64,000 bases of DNA from Streptomyces fodineus (lineage in GTDB: Bacteria > Actinomycetota > Actinomycetes > Streptomycetales > Streptomycetaceae). Below, piece after piece: positions 34,831 to 43,139 of the stretch. The notes below the pieces were generated by a model. The model was not told the origin of the DNA. It saw only the letters and a program-made list of their open reading frames with translations, and ran no database searches. The first letter of the stretch is position 1, and each line of letters opens with the position of its first letter. The stretch is taken from contig NZ_CP017248.1 of NCBI RefSeq assembly GCF_001735805.1, positions 8,370,001 to 8,434,000 on the forward strand, written 5' to 3'. The position numbers and the translations under genes were made by a program.

Positions 34831-36039
34831 TCAGGATCGTTCCGCCACCACCGCCGGATCGTCCAGTACGCCCCGGACGACCGAGTGCGCCGCGCCCAGC
34901 AGGGGGCCCTCCGGGCCCAGCCGGGACACCGTCACCGGGCAGGGTGGGCCCGCCGTACGTTCCGTCAGTTCCGCCTCCAGCGACGGCAGCAGCCAGGGGG
35001 AGAGGCCGGCCAGCGCGCCGCCGAGCACCACCGTCTCGGGGTCGAGGAGGTTCACCGCCCCGGTCAGGGCGATGCCCAGCGCCGTACCGGCGTCCCGCAG
35101 GGCTGCCCGTACGCTCGCGTCGCCCTGCTCGGCGCGCCCCGCGAGCAGGCCCACCAGATCCTCGCCCGGATCCAGCCCTGCCGCGCGCAGCACCGCCTCC
35201 TCGCCCGCGTACTGCTCCAGGCAGCCCCGTCCACCGCACGGACAGGGCGGCCCGTCCGGCCGTACGGGTATGTGGCCCAGCTCGCCCGCGAAGCCGCGGG
35301 TGCCGCGCAGCAGTCCGCCGTCCACGACAACCGCGCCGCCGATGCCGATCTCGGCCGACACGTGCAGGAAGTCGTGCGGAGTGCCCTCTCCGAGCCACAG
35401 CTCCGCGAGCGCACCGAAGTTGGCCTCGTTGTCCACGGTGAGCGGCCACCCCCCGGGCAGCAGGGTGCCGAGGTCGGTGTCGTGCCAGTCGAGGTTCGGG
35501 GCGCGTACGACCGTACGACCGTCCCGGGCCACGAGCCCGGGCACGGCGACCGCGAGCCCGGCGGGCCACAGCGCCTCCCGTTCCGCCTCCGCGACGACCC
35601 GGCGTACCAGTTCCGTCAGCTCCTCGACCACCGGTGCGGGAGTGCGTCCCCGGTTCGCTCCGTGCCGCACGGCCCGGGCGCGGACCGCGCCGCGCAGGTC
35701 GACCGCGCAGACCGCGAGGTGGTCGACGCCGATCTCGGCCCCGATCCCGGCCGGACCGCGGCCGCTCACCGCGAGCGCCGACCCGGGCCGGCCCACCCGG
35801 CCCGGCCGCTCCGGGCCCAGCTCCTCCAGCAGCCCCCACCGGATCAGCTCGTCCACCAGCGTCGACACGGCCGCCCGGGTCAGCCCGATGCGCGAGGCGA
35901 CCGCGGCCCGCGACAGCGAACCCCCGTCGCTGACGGCGTGCATCACCCGGGCCAGGTTGCGCCGGCGCATGCCCTGCTGGGTGTCCGGCAGGGTGCGGCC
36001 GGCGCCCGGCGGGCGGGCCTCGTGCAGCGGTGCGGTCAT
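34831..36039 (-). CDS. xylR: ROK-family transcriptional repressor of xylose genes
   Basis: A 402-residue ROK repressor. The N-terminal helix-turn-helix (SRAAVASRIGLTRAAVSTLV) is followed by the ROK sugar-binding fold with DNEANFGALAELW, EIGIGGAVVVDGGLLRGTRG, FAGELGHIPV, and the zinc motif CPCGGRGCLEQYAG. It likely binds the xylA-xylB intergenic region and lets go when xylose is present. It starts 35 nt after the xylulokinase stop. The start at 36039 lacks a strong ribosome binding site, and an in-frame Met later (GMRRRN) is an alternative. Confidence 0.9.
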   Translation of the reverse strand: MTAPLHEARPPGAGRTLPDTQQGMRRRNLARVMHAVSDGGSLSRAAVASRIGLTRAAVSTLVDELIRWGLLEELGPERPGRVGRPGSALAVSGRGPAGIGAEIGVDHLAVCAVDLRGAVRARAVRHGANRGRTPAPVVEELTELVRRVVAEAEREALWPAGLAVAVPGLVARDGRTVVRAPNLDWHDTDLGTLLPGGWPLTVDNEANFGALAELWLGEGTPHDFLHVSAEIGIGGAVVVDGGLLRGTRGFAGELGHIPVRPDGPPCPCGGRGCLEQYAGEEAVLRAAGLDPGEDLVGLLAGRAEQGDASVRAALRDAGTALGIALTGAVNLLDPETVVLGGALAGLSPWLLPSLEAELTERTAGPPCPVTVSRLGPEGPLLGAAHSVVRGVLDDPAVVAERS

Positions 36040-36074
36040 GCCTTGAGTCGATCCTCGGTGTCTGCCGCCGGGCT

Positions 36075-37529
36075 TCATGGGCGCGGCGTGGTCTCCGTCG
36101 CCCGCGCCAGCAGCGGGGCCGCGTCGGAGAGTACCCCGGTGATCCGCTCCAGCGTCTCCCGGTCCCGCTCCACGGCCTCCAGCACCGGCCCCGCGGCCGT
36201 GTTCCAGCGGCGCGCCACCGCGGCCGGGTCCTCGCCGGTCAGCAGGCCGGCGGCCTGTGCCGCGGCCCCGAGGGCGACCAGTTCCCTGGCCTCGGGGACC
36301 TGGACCGGCCGCCCCGACAGGCGCCGTACCGTCTGCTGCCAGGTCGTCCCCCGCGCCCCGCCGCCGATCAGCAGCAGGGGGGTGCTGCGGTCCGCGTCCT
36401 CGTCCAGGACCAGGTCGAGCGCGCCGAGCAGCGCGTGCACGGCGCCGTCGTATGCGGCCTGCAGCACCTGCCCGGCGGTCGTGTCGTGGCGCAGGCCGTG
36501 CAGCAGGCCGGAGGCGTTGGGCAGGTTCGGGGTGCGCTCGCCGTCCAGGTACGGCAGCAGGGTCACCGAGCCTCCGGGCTCCACCGCGTCGCGGTCCCGG
36601 CCCAGCAGCGCCGCGACGCGGTCCACGGCGAGGGTGCAGTTCAGGGTGCAGGCCAGGGGCAGCCAGTCCCCGTGCGCGTCGGCGAACCCCGCCACCGTGC
36701 CGGTCGGATCGGCCGGGCGATGCCGGGAGACGGCGTACACCGTGCCGGACGTGCCGAGGCTGAGCACCGGGGTGCCGGGCCGCAGTCCGAGACCGAGGGC
36801 CGCCGCCGCGTTGTCGCCGGTGCCGGGGGCGACCAGCGTGCCCTTGGAGAACGGCAGGTCGTGGTTGTGGCGCACGGTGCCGGCCACCTCTCCGGGCCGT
36901 ACCACCCGGGGCAGCAGCGCCGGGTCGAGACCGACGTGTGCGAGGGTCTCCGCGTCGTACGCCTCCGTCCCGGACGCCCACCAGCCGGTGCCGGACGCGT
37001 CGCCGCGGTCGGTCGTGCCCTGTCCGGTCAGGCGCTCGGTGAGGTAGTCGTGGGGGAGCCGCACCGCCCTGGTCGCGCGGACCGATTCCGGCTCGTGCTC
37101 GGCCAGCCATGCCCACTTGGTGACCGTGAACGACGCGCCGGGCACGCTGCCGGTGCGCTCGGCCCAGGCCTTCGGCCCGCCTAGTTCCTCGACCAGCCGG
37201 CGGGCCTGCGGTGCCGAGCGGACGTCGTTCCACAGCAGCGCCGGACGCACCGGCTCGCCCCGCTCGTCCAGCGTGACCAGGCCGTGCTGCTGGCCTCCGA
37301 TCGACACCGCCGCCGCCTCGTGCGCCGCGTCACCGCACTGGCTGAGCGCCTCGCACAGCGCGTCCCACCACTGGCGTGGATCGCTCTCGCGACCCGCGCC
37401 GGAGGACACGATGTGCGGAGCCTGGCCGCTCGCCACCACCTGGCCGGTGGCCGCGTCGACGACCAGTGCCTTCGTGGACTGGGTTGATGTGTCCACGCCG
37501 ACGACAAGCGGACCCTCGGCTGCTGACAT
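36075..37529 (-). CDS. xylB: xylulokinase
   Basis: A 484-residue FGGY kinase of normal length. It has the phosphate-binding GVDTSTQSTKALVVD at the start, the substrate segment SIGGQQHGLV, LLWNDVRS, LGTSGTVYAVS, and the C-terminal ATP-binding LLIGGGARGTTWQQTV. It phosphorylates D-xylulose to D-xylulose 5-phosphate, which enters the pentose phosphate pathway. The ATG has GGGAG 5 nt upstream. It is divergent from xylA across 133 bases and is followed by the ROK repressor. Confidence 0.96.
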   Translation of the reverse strand: MSAAEGPLVVGVDTSTQSTKALVVDAATGQVVASGQAPHIVSSGAGRESDPRQWWDALCEALSQCGDAAHEAAAVSIGGQQHGLVTLDERGEPVRPALLWNDVRSAPQARRLVEELGGPKAWAERTGSVPGASFTVTKWAWLAEHEPESVRATRAVRLPHDYLTERLTGQGTTDRGDASGTGWWASGTEAYDAETLAHVGLDPALLPRVVRPGEVAGTVRHNHDLPFSKGTLVAPGTGDNAAAALGLGLRPGTPVLSLGTSGTVYAVSRHRPADPTGTVAGFADAHGDWLPLACTLNCTLAVDRVAALLGRDRDAVEPGGSVTLLPYLDGERTPNLPNASGLLHGLRHDTTAGQVLQAAYDGAVHALLGALDLVLDEDADRSTPLLLIGGGARGTTWQQTVRRLSGRPVQVPEARELVALGAAAQAAGLLTGEDPAAVARRWNTAAGPVLEAVERDRETLERITGVLSDAAPLLARATETTPRP

Positions 37530-37662
37530 CGGGCTCTCCCTCTTCCGCGACTCTCCGCAACTCCGCGGGACAAAGACATCTTGTCTCTTCCCAGAGGTGC
37601 GAGCGCATACTAATTTGTAAACGGCCATGACGAAATAGTCGTACGCAGCAAGGAGCCGCGGC
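37530..37662. promoter_or_regulatory. divergent xylB-xylA control region
   Basis: The region holds both promoters. AGACATCTTGTCT (37574 to 37586) is a perfect 13-bp palindrome close to xylB. Nearer xylA the AT-richer ACTAATTTGTAAACGG stands out from the GC-rich surroundings and is a likely promoter or ROK-repressor site. Binding by XylR is inferred from gene order. Confidence 0.65.
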
Positions 37663-38829
37663 ATGAGCTATCAGCCCACCCCCGAGGACAGGTTCACCTT
37701 CGGCCTGTGGACCGTCGGCTGGCAGGGAAGGGACCCGTTCGGCGACGTCACCCGCCGCGCCCTGGACCCGGTCGAGACGGTGCAGCGCCTGGCCGGGCTG
37801 GGCGCCTACGGGGTGACCTTCCACGACGACGACCTGATCCCCTTCGGCTCCTCGGACACCGAGCGCGAGTCGCACATCAAGCGGTTCCGCCAGGCCCTGG
37901 ACGCCACCGGCATGACCGTCCCGATGGCCACCACGAACCTCTTCACGCACCCCGTCTTCAAGGACGGCGCGTTCACCGCCAACGACCGGGACGTGCGCCG
38001 TTACGCGCTGCGCAAGACCATCCGCAACATCGACCTGGCGGTGGAACTGGGCGCGAAGACGTACGTCGCCTGGGGTGGCCGCGAAGGAGCGGAGTCAGGC
38101 GCCGCCAAGGACGTACGCGCCGCCCTGGACCGTATGAAGGAGGCCTTCGACCTCCTCGGCGAGTACGTCACCTCCCAGGGCTACGCCATCCGCTTCGCCA
38201 TCGAGCCCAAGCCGAACGAGCCGCGCGGTGACATCCTGCTGCCCACCGTCGGCCACGCGCTGGCCTTCATCGAGCGCCTGGAGCGCCCGGAACTGTACGG
38301 CGTGAACCCGGAGGTGGGTCATGAACAGATGGCGGGCCTGAACCTCCCGCACGGCATCGCGCAGGCCCTGTGGGCGGGCAAGCTGTTCCACATCGACCTC
38401 AACGGCCAGTCCGGCATCAAGTACGACCAGGACCTGCGGTTCGGCGCCGGCGATCTGCGGGCGGCGTTCTGGCTGGTCGACCTGTTGGAGAGCGCCGGCT
38501 ACGAAGGGCCGCGCCACTTCGACTTCAAGCCGCCGCGGACCGAGGACCTCGACGGTGTGTGGGCGTCGGCCGCGGGCTGTATGCGCAACTACCTCATCCT
38601 CAAGGAGCGTTCGGCGGCCTTCCGGGCCGACCCGGAGGTCCAGGAGGCGCTGCGTGCCTCGCGCCTGGACCAGCTGGCCCAGCCGACCGCGGGCGACGGC
38701 CTGCAGGCCCTGCTCGCCGACCGCACGGCCTTCGAGGACTTCGACGTCGCGGCGGCCGCCGCACGCGGCATGGCCTTCGAGCGTCTCGACCAGCTCGCCA
38801 TGGACCACCTGCTCGGCGCACGGGGCTGA
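37663..38829 (+). CDS. xylA: xylose isomerase
   Basis: A 388-residue enzyme of the short, Actinobacteria-type class. Visible are FTFGLWTVGWQGRDPFG, the catalytic His in VTFHDDDLIPFG, the metal-binding EPKPNEPRGDI, GVNPEVGHEQMAGLN and HFDFKPPRTED. It converts D-xylose to D-xylulose (and glucose to fructose) using two divalent metals. The ATG has AAGGAG 7 nt upstream. It is divergent from xylB and probably repressed by the linked ROK protein. Confidence 0.98.
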   Translation: MSYQPTPEDRFTFGLWTVGWQGRDPFGDVTRRALDPVETVQRLAGLGAYGVTFHDDDLIPFGSSDTERESHIKRFRQALDATGMTVPMATTNLFTHPVFKDGAFTANDRDVRRYALRKTIRNIDLAVELGAKTYVAWGGREGAESGAAKDVRAALDRMKEAFDLLGEYVTSQGYAIRFAIEPKPNEPRGDILLPTVGHALAFIERLERPELYGVNPEVGHEQMAGLNLPHGIAQALWAGKLFHIDLNGQSGIKYDQDLRFGAGDLRAAFWLVDLLESAGYEGPRHFDFKPPRTEDLDGVWASAAGCMRNYLILKERSAAFRADPEVQEALRASRLDQLAQPTAGDGLQALLADRTAFEDFDVAAAAARGMAFERLDQLAMDHLLGARG

Positions 38830-38844
38830 GCGCACGGAGGGCCA

Positions 38845-38861
38845 GAGGTACGGCGTACCTC
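38845..38861 (+). terminator. hairpin after xylA
   Basis: GAGGTAC and GTACCTC pair perfectly with a 3-base loop, 15 nt past the xylA stop. No T-run is present. The position makes a terminator likely. Confidence 0.55.
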
Positions 38862-38994
38862 GCCGCCCCGCTTCTCAGTCGACTTTGCGATCCGGGCCAC
38901 TTCACAATCTGTTCGAGTGGGGGACGGGCGCGACGGAACGTGGAGTGCTATGACGGTCTTGTCCCGCGTGGATGAGGCAGCGCGTCGATCCACC

Positions 38995-39030
38995 AGGGGG
39001 CGGGCCTCATCCATTAGGGGGCGGGCCTCA
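38995..39030. repeat. 15-bp direct repeat with 21-bp period
   Basis: AGGGGGCGGGCCTCA is present twice (38995 to 39009 and 39016 to 39030), exactly two helical turns apart, about 90 nt before a small membrane protein gene. GATGAGGC just upstream is an inverted partner of GCCTCATC within the repeat region. A pair of regulator sites is possible. Confidence 0.5.
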
Positions 39031-39122
39031 GGGATGTCTCGGGGTCGGGTTTCGGAACCGTGTCGAGCGGGCGGCCGTTCTCAGAGCAGAGAGCGGCAGT
39101 GGCCGCGAAGGAGGCGACGCTC

Positions 39123-39305
39123 ATGTCCAACAACGCGAAGATCGCCGTCGGGGGTGTGGCGGTCGGGCTGATCCTGCTGATCTGGCTGCCGTGGTGGGTG
39201 GCGTTCCTGGTCGTGGTCGGGGTCCCGGTGGCCGGATATCTGGCGCTGGACCCCTCACAGCGGCGCAGGCTCCGCAGGGTCACCCGCAAGGAACTCGGCC
39301 GCTGA
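39123..39305 (+). CDS. small membrane protein
   Basis: A 60-residue protein with two closely spaced hydrophobic segments (IAVGGVAVGLILLIWLPWW and VAFLVVVGVPVAGYLAL) and a basic C-terminal tail (RRRLRRVTRKELGR). A very good GGAGG lies 8 nt before the ATG, which supports expression. Small two-helix membrane proteins of this kind are common in Streptomyces and mostly uncharacterised. Confidence 0.8.
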   Translation: MSNNAKIAVGGVAVGLILLIWLPWWVAFLVVVGVPVAGYLALDPSQRRRLRRVTRKELGR

Positions 39306-39804
39306 GGCGAGGGGTCGACGGCTCTGGGGGAGGCTCGGTGGGGCTGTGGGAGCGGGCAGGCCGCACGGCGGGGGCATACCGGCCGCCATGGGCCGCCCGG
39401 CTCTCGGAATGAGCCGGGTTCGGGTGCCCTGCCTTGGGCGGGGCCCCTGACCGGCACGCGGTTCCCAGGGCCGCACGGGCCACCTGGCCGCCGTGGCCCC
39501 GTGGAACCGGACGGCGGTGTCAGCCCCGGATGCCGTGCGGGACCTCCGGCCGGTCGTCCGGCCTCGGGCAGCGGGTCTGCGGTCATCCGGCGCCCGCCGG
39601 CGGCGTAGAGCCGTGCGACCTCAGGCGGCGAGCGCAACAGGCTGCCCCTCTCGGTGCCGGTGCCGGTGCCGGTGCGGGCGCTCGGGCCTCGTGCGGCGGG
39701 CTCTGCAACCGCCCCGCCTGGGTGCCGGTGTGAGGGCGCTCGGGCCTCACGCGGCACGTTCTACGGCTGCCCGCCTCGGTTGCCGGCGTGGCGGGCGCTC
39801 GGCC
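39306..39804. other. non-coding stretch with decayed tandem repeats
   Basis: No supported gene lies between the small membrane protein gene and the next leftward gene. The right third holds about 2.5 imperfect copies of a 57-base unit; the rest is GC-rich with no recognisable element. Confidence 0.6.
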
Positions 39805-39808
39805 TCAG
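39665..39808. repeat. 57-base imperfect tandem repeat, about 2.5 copies
   Basis: Copies begin at 39665, 39721 and 39778 with GGTGCCGGTG or close variants, and each holds GGCGCTCGGGCCTC or nearly so. The last, partial copy ends at the stop codon of the next gene. A short GGTGCC run at the left suggests slippage. Confidence 0.6.
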
Positions 39809-40665
39809 ATGGGTCGTACGGCCAACTTGTCGAGCGCCTCCAGCAGGCCCGGCAGCTCGCGGCCCCGGCCCACCGGCAGGACCTCGCCCGGCTTGTCGTC
39901 GAGCAGCACGAACGCGATGTCGTCGGTGCGGGCCACGATCGACCAGCCAGGGCCGTCGGCGCGCAGCGTACGTGCGTCACCCGGGGCGAACGACGAGCGG
40001 ACCCGGCCGAGCGGCGGCGGCGAGTCGACATAGGCGCGCGCCTCCGCGAGCACCCGCCTGACTCCCCGGTGGCCGCTCTGCGGCACGCCCGGCTCGCTCT
40101 CCGCCGACGACTCCTCGGCCTTCTCCTGCCCGTCAGACTTCCCTTCGCCGTCCGGCTTGGCGAATTCCTCGTCGTTGATCTGCTCCCGCCATGCCGCCCA
40201 CTGGAGCGCGATCTCGTCGGCGCCCAGGCGGCGCTGGGCCGGTCCCCAGGAACTGGTGTCCGGGGGGCTCAGGGCAGGCCGGTCCGCCACGTCGGGATCG
40301 GGGTCGTGCGGAGCGGGGACACCGGGCGCTGAGACGGCGACCGCCAGGGGCCAGCCCGGCAGGGCGGCCACGACCTCGCGTTCGTCCGGAGACAGCTCGT
40401 ACTCCATGCCACAGTCCCAGGACGCTATCGCCACGGCCACCAGCGAGACGTCGTCGATGACGACCGTCCAGCGGGCGCCGTAGCCGTCCTGCCCCAGCAC
40501 CAGGCCGTACCCGTCGGCGTGGGGCGCCAGACCCAGCGCCGCGCACGCCTCCGGATAGTCGTCGCCCAGAACGCTCGGAAACTGTGCCGGCGTCAGCAGC
40601 ACCGCCGTCAGTACGTACAGCGCATCGTCCGCGGCGGCGACGGCCTCATCGTCGGTTCCGGCCAT
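39805..40665 (-). CDS. conserved Streptomyces hypothetical protein
   Basis: A 286-residue soluble, acidic protein with no recognised domain. The first half has DALYVLTAVLLTPAQFPSVL and ARWTVVIDDVSLVAVAIASW, the second a low-complexity linker (EGKSDGQEKAEESSAESEPG) and a compact end (GWSIVARTDDIAFVLLDDKP). The ATG has GGGAGG 5 nt upstream. It reads left between the repeat region and a second hypothetical gene. It looks like a core chromosomal gene by codon use; function unknown. Confidence 0.8.
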   Translation of the reverse strand: MAGTDDEAVAAADDALYVLTAVLLTPAQFPSVLGDDYPEACAALGLAPHADGYGLVLGQDGYGARWTVVIDDVSLVAVAIASWDCGMEYELSPDEREVVAALPGWPLAVAVSAPGVPAPHDPDPDVADRPALSPPDTSSWGPAQRRLGADEIALQWAAWREQINDEEFAKPDGEGKSDGQEKAEESSAESEPGVPQSGHRGVRRVLAEARAYVDSPPPLGRVRSSFAPGDARTLRADGPGWSIVARTDDIAFVLLDDKPGEVLPVGRGRELPGLLEALDKLAVRPI

Positions 40666-40805
40666 CCCAGCCTCCCAGTGTTTCGTCGGTCCGGCGCGCA
40701 CCCTAGTGCGAGCGCAAGCCCCTTGTCACGACTCCTCACACCACGCGGAGCTGCAGGTTTCCGCCTGGACGGGGGCGAAACGACCACTGTGGCACGGTGG
40801 CTTCC

Positions 40806-41129
40806 TCAGCCCGCGGGCAGCCCGAGGAGATCATGGGCGACCGCCGCGGGCGACGCGTTGCGCTCCCGGGCCAACGCGACGACCGCGCGGCAGGCGAGCT
40901 CGCTCACCCCGAAGGACAGCGCCTCCGGCGACACCCAGGCCGCAGCCTCCTCGATCCGGTCCTGATCGTCCTCCGCCCGGGCCACCACATAAGTGGCCGC
41001 CGCTTCGAACAAGTTGTGCGCACGCCTCTCCCGAGCGCCCGCGGGCTGTGCGGGCGTGGAGGTGCGGAGTCTGACGGCGTACTTGCGTATCCGGCCGAAC
41101 ACGCGGATCACCCTCCCCGAACGGGTCAT
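40806..41129 (-). CDS. small hypothetical protein
   Basis: A 107-residue basic, helical protein that I do not recognise: RVIRVFGRIRKYAVRLRT at the start, ATYVVARAEDDQDRIEEAAA in the middle and ACRAVVALARERNASPAAVA near the end. No motif suggests a function. It is divergent from the MpaB-like gene with 68 bases between. Confidence 0.65.
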   Translation of the reverse strand: MTRSGRVIRVFGRIRKYAVRLRTSTPAQPAGARERRAHNLFEAAATYVVARAEDDQDRIEEAAAWVSPEALSFGVSELACRAVVALARERNASPAAVAHDLLGLPAG

Positions 41130-41197
41130 CGTCGATCGCTCATCTGCTGTGCTTCAACGTAGAGTTGGACGTTCCGTGGCAGAAGGGGGACGACGCG

Positions 41198-42103
41198 GTG
41201 AAGCGCTTCGAGCTACTCGGACGGATCCGCCGGCTGGACCCGGTGGCGGACGCACGGGAGATCTACCGGCTCAGTACCGCGTTCGAGTTCCCCTGGGACT
41301 ACACCCGCGCACTCGAGCTGGCCCTGTACCGCACCTACGCCGTGCCGAGCATCGGGCGACTGCTCGCGCGGACGGCGGAGCTCACCGAGCGCACGCAGAA
41401 GCGGTACGACGACACCGTGCTGCTCCTCGACACCATCGTCGAGCACGGTTTCGCCGCGGAGGAGGGTCGTACGGCGATCCGCCGCATCAATCAGATGCAC
41501 CGCAGCTACGACATCGGCGACGATGACATGCGGTACGTGCTGAGCACCTTCGTCGTGGTGCCCAGGCGCTGGATCGACGCCTACGGCTGGCGGCGGCTGT
41601 CCCGGCACGAGGTCGTCGCCACCACCGAGTACTACCGCACCCTCGGACGACACATGGGCATCCCGGACATTCCCGGCACGTACGAGGAGTTCGAGGCGCT
41701 CCTCGACGCCTACGAGGAGGAACACTTCGGCTGGGACGAGCAGGCCCGGCAGGTCTCCGACGCCACGCTCGACCTGATGGCGTCCTGGTATCCGCGTCCG
41801 CTGGCGCCCTTGCTGCGCACTGCGACGCTCGCCCTGCTCGATGAGCCGCTGCTGCGTGCGTTCCGCTACACCCCTCCCGGCGCGGCCACCACGGCACTGG
41901 TGCGCCGGGCCGTACGCACGCGTGGCCGGCTCGTCCGGCTGCTGCCGCCGCGCCGCTCCCCGCACTTCGCACGCCAGAACCGGGAGATCAAGGGCTATCC
42001 GGACGGCTACCGGGTGGCCGACCTCGGCACTCGCCCGGTACCGGGGCTGCGTGGGTGCCCGGTGCGGCACCGTGACACCTCAGCGGCTGACGCCGTCGAG
42101 TGA
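41198..42103 (+). CDS. oxygenase MpaB family protein (DUF2236-like)
   Basis: A 301-residue protein resembling the MpaB/latex-clearing family: EIYRLSTAFEFPWDYTRAL, RTYAVPSIGRLLARTAELTE, TIVEHGFAAEEGRTAIRRI, NQMHRSYDIGDDDMRYVL and FVVVPRRWIDAYGWRRLS. The IxxMHxxY stretch is typical of this heme oxygenase family. The GTG start is preferred because AGAAGGGGG lies 7 to 8 nt upstream. It stands alone. The substrate is unknown. Confidence 0.88.
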   Translation: MKRFELLGRIRRLDPVADAREIYRLSTAFEFPWDYTRALELALYRTYAVPSIGRLLARTAELTERTQKRYDDTVLLLDTIVEHGFAAEEGRTAIRRINQMHRSYDIGDDDMRYVLSTFVVVPRRWIDAYGWRRLSRHEVVATTEYYRTLGRHMGIPDIPGTYEEFEALLDAYEEEHFGWDEQARQVSDATLDLMASWYPRPLAPLLRTATLALLDEPLLRAFRYTPPGAATTALVRRAVRTRGRLVRLLPPRRSPHFARQNREIKGYPDGYRVADLGTRPVPGLRGCPVRHRDTSAADAVE

Positions 42104-42340
42104 CGCCAGGGTGTCACGCAGCCAGGCCAGTTCGGCCCGGCTCGTGGCACGCGCGATGGTGAGGACGCCGCGCCGGAACGGGCCGTCCAACTCCTCGGCG
42201 CGCGGCGGCCGGTCGCCCTTGTAGAAGAAGCTCGCCGGCTCCTCCAGGAAGGCCAGGAGCCTGGAAGCCACCGGGGTGCGCGTGCTGACGGTGCCCGGAG
42301 CCGGGCGCAACATCATGTTCGACAACCCCGACGCCTTCAC
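42080..42340 (-). CDS. small frame of uncertain status
   Basis: The last 60 codons (RLLAFLEEPASFFYKGDRPP, then RAEELDGPFRRGVLTIARAT) have strong Streptomyces codon bias and look like protein. The first 26 lie opposite a rightward remnant of an alpha/beta hydrolase and may not be real. It overlaps the MpaB gene end by 24 bases. Either a small gene or a remnant joined to another at about 42.26 kb. Confidence 0.4.
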   Translation of the reverse strand: MKASGLSNMMLRPAPGTVSTRTPVASRLLAFLEEPASFFYKGDRPPRAEELDGPFRRGVLTIARATSRAELAWLRDTLASLDGVSR

Positions 42341-42366
42341 GGCGGCCGTCGCCGGAACGGACTGAC
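42262..42366 (+). pseudogene. C-terminal remnant of an alpha/beta hydrolase
   Basis: The frame reads LEATGVRVLTVPGAGRNIMF, then DNPDAFTAAVAGTD and a stop. That is the usual end of an alpha/beta hydrolase, where the catalytic His lies in PGAGHxxxxDNP; it is Arg here. Nothing upstream on this strand continues the fold, so only the tail survives. Confidence 0.5.
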
Positions 42367-42391
42367 CTGCCCTGCCTCGGCGACTCGACGT

Positions 42392-42997
42392 TCACTCACG
42401 CATGGCGAGCGCCAGGAAACGGGTGTCCTCGTCGATGTACGACGTCATGTTCCACCCCGAACGGCCCAGCAGCGGGCCGAGATTGGTCCTGGCACGCAAA
42501 TCGTCGGGTGTGATCTGCCGGCCCTGACGTGCCGCCAGGGCCGCGCGCCCGATGGGGTGGAACAGCGCGAGCATGCCGCCGGGCCGGGCCACGCGGGCCA
42601 GCTCCCGCAGGTTCTCCTCCGGGCGCGGCAGATGGGCGATCAGACCGGCCGCGAACACGGCGTCCAGGGACCCGGACCGCAGCGGCAGCGCGGCGACGTC
42701 CGCGAGCACCAGCCGCCCGTCCCGGTGCCGGCCCGCCCGCACGGCGGCCTTGAGCATCGCCGGCGTCAGGTCGGCACCCAGTACCACTCCGGAGGGGCCC
42801 ACGGCGGTCCGCAGCGAAGGCAGGGCGCGCCCGGTGCCGCAGCCCGCGTCCAACACCCGGTCGCCGGGCCGCAGTCCGAGATCGGAGACAGCCGCCGCGT
42901 ACGCCGGACCGTCGTCGGGGAACCGGCTGTCCCAGTCGGCCGCCCGGGCGGTGAAGAACTCCTGGACATGTGTGTGGTGGTCGCTCATGTTCCGCAT
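42392..42997 (-). CDS. class I SAM-dependent methyltransferase
   Basis: A 201-residue type 11 methyltransferase. The SAM motif is VLDAGCGTGRALPSL (about residues 48 to 62), followed by VVLGADLTPAMLKAA, LVLADVAALPLRSGSLDAV and LARVARPGGMLALFHPIG. The start is uncertain: ATG at 42997 has GAGGA only 3 nt upstream, and the ATG three codons later is 12 nt away. It reads left, divergent from the MHYT gene. Substrate unknown. Confidence 0.9.
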   Translation of the reverse strand: MRNMSDHHTHVQEFFTARAADWDSRFPDDGPAYAAAVSDLGLRPGDRVLDAGCGTGRALPSLRTAVGPSGVVLGADLTPAMLKAAVRAGRHRDGRLVLADVAALPLRSGSLDAVFAAGLIAHLPRPEENLRELARVARPGGMLALFHPIGRAALAARQGRQITPDDLRARTNLGPLLGRSGWNMTSYIDEDTRFLALAMRE

Positions 42998-43139
42998 GAT
43001 TCCTCACCGTCGCGGGGGATACATAGGTGCACATGTTCGGGCCGGACCCGATCGTTCCGTCGCATCTGTGTGTCATATTCCAACAGCTTTCGAAATGCGC
43101 CCCCTTCGTGCTCCCGTGCCCCCCTAGCGTCCCTTGGCC

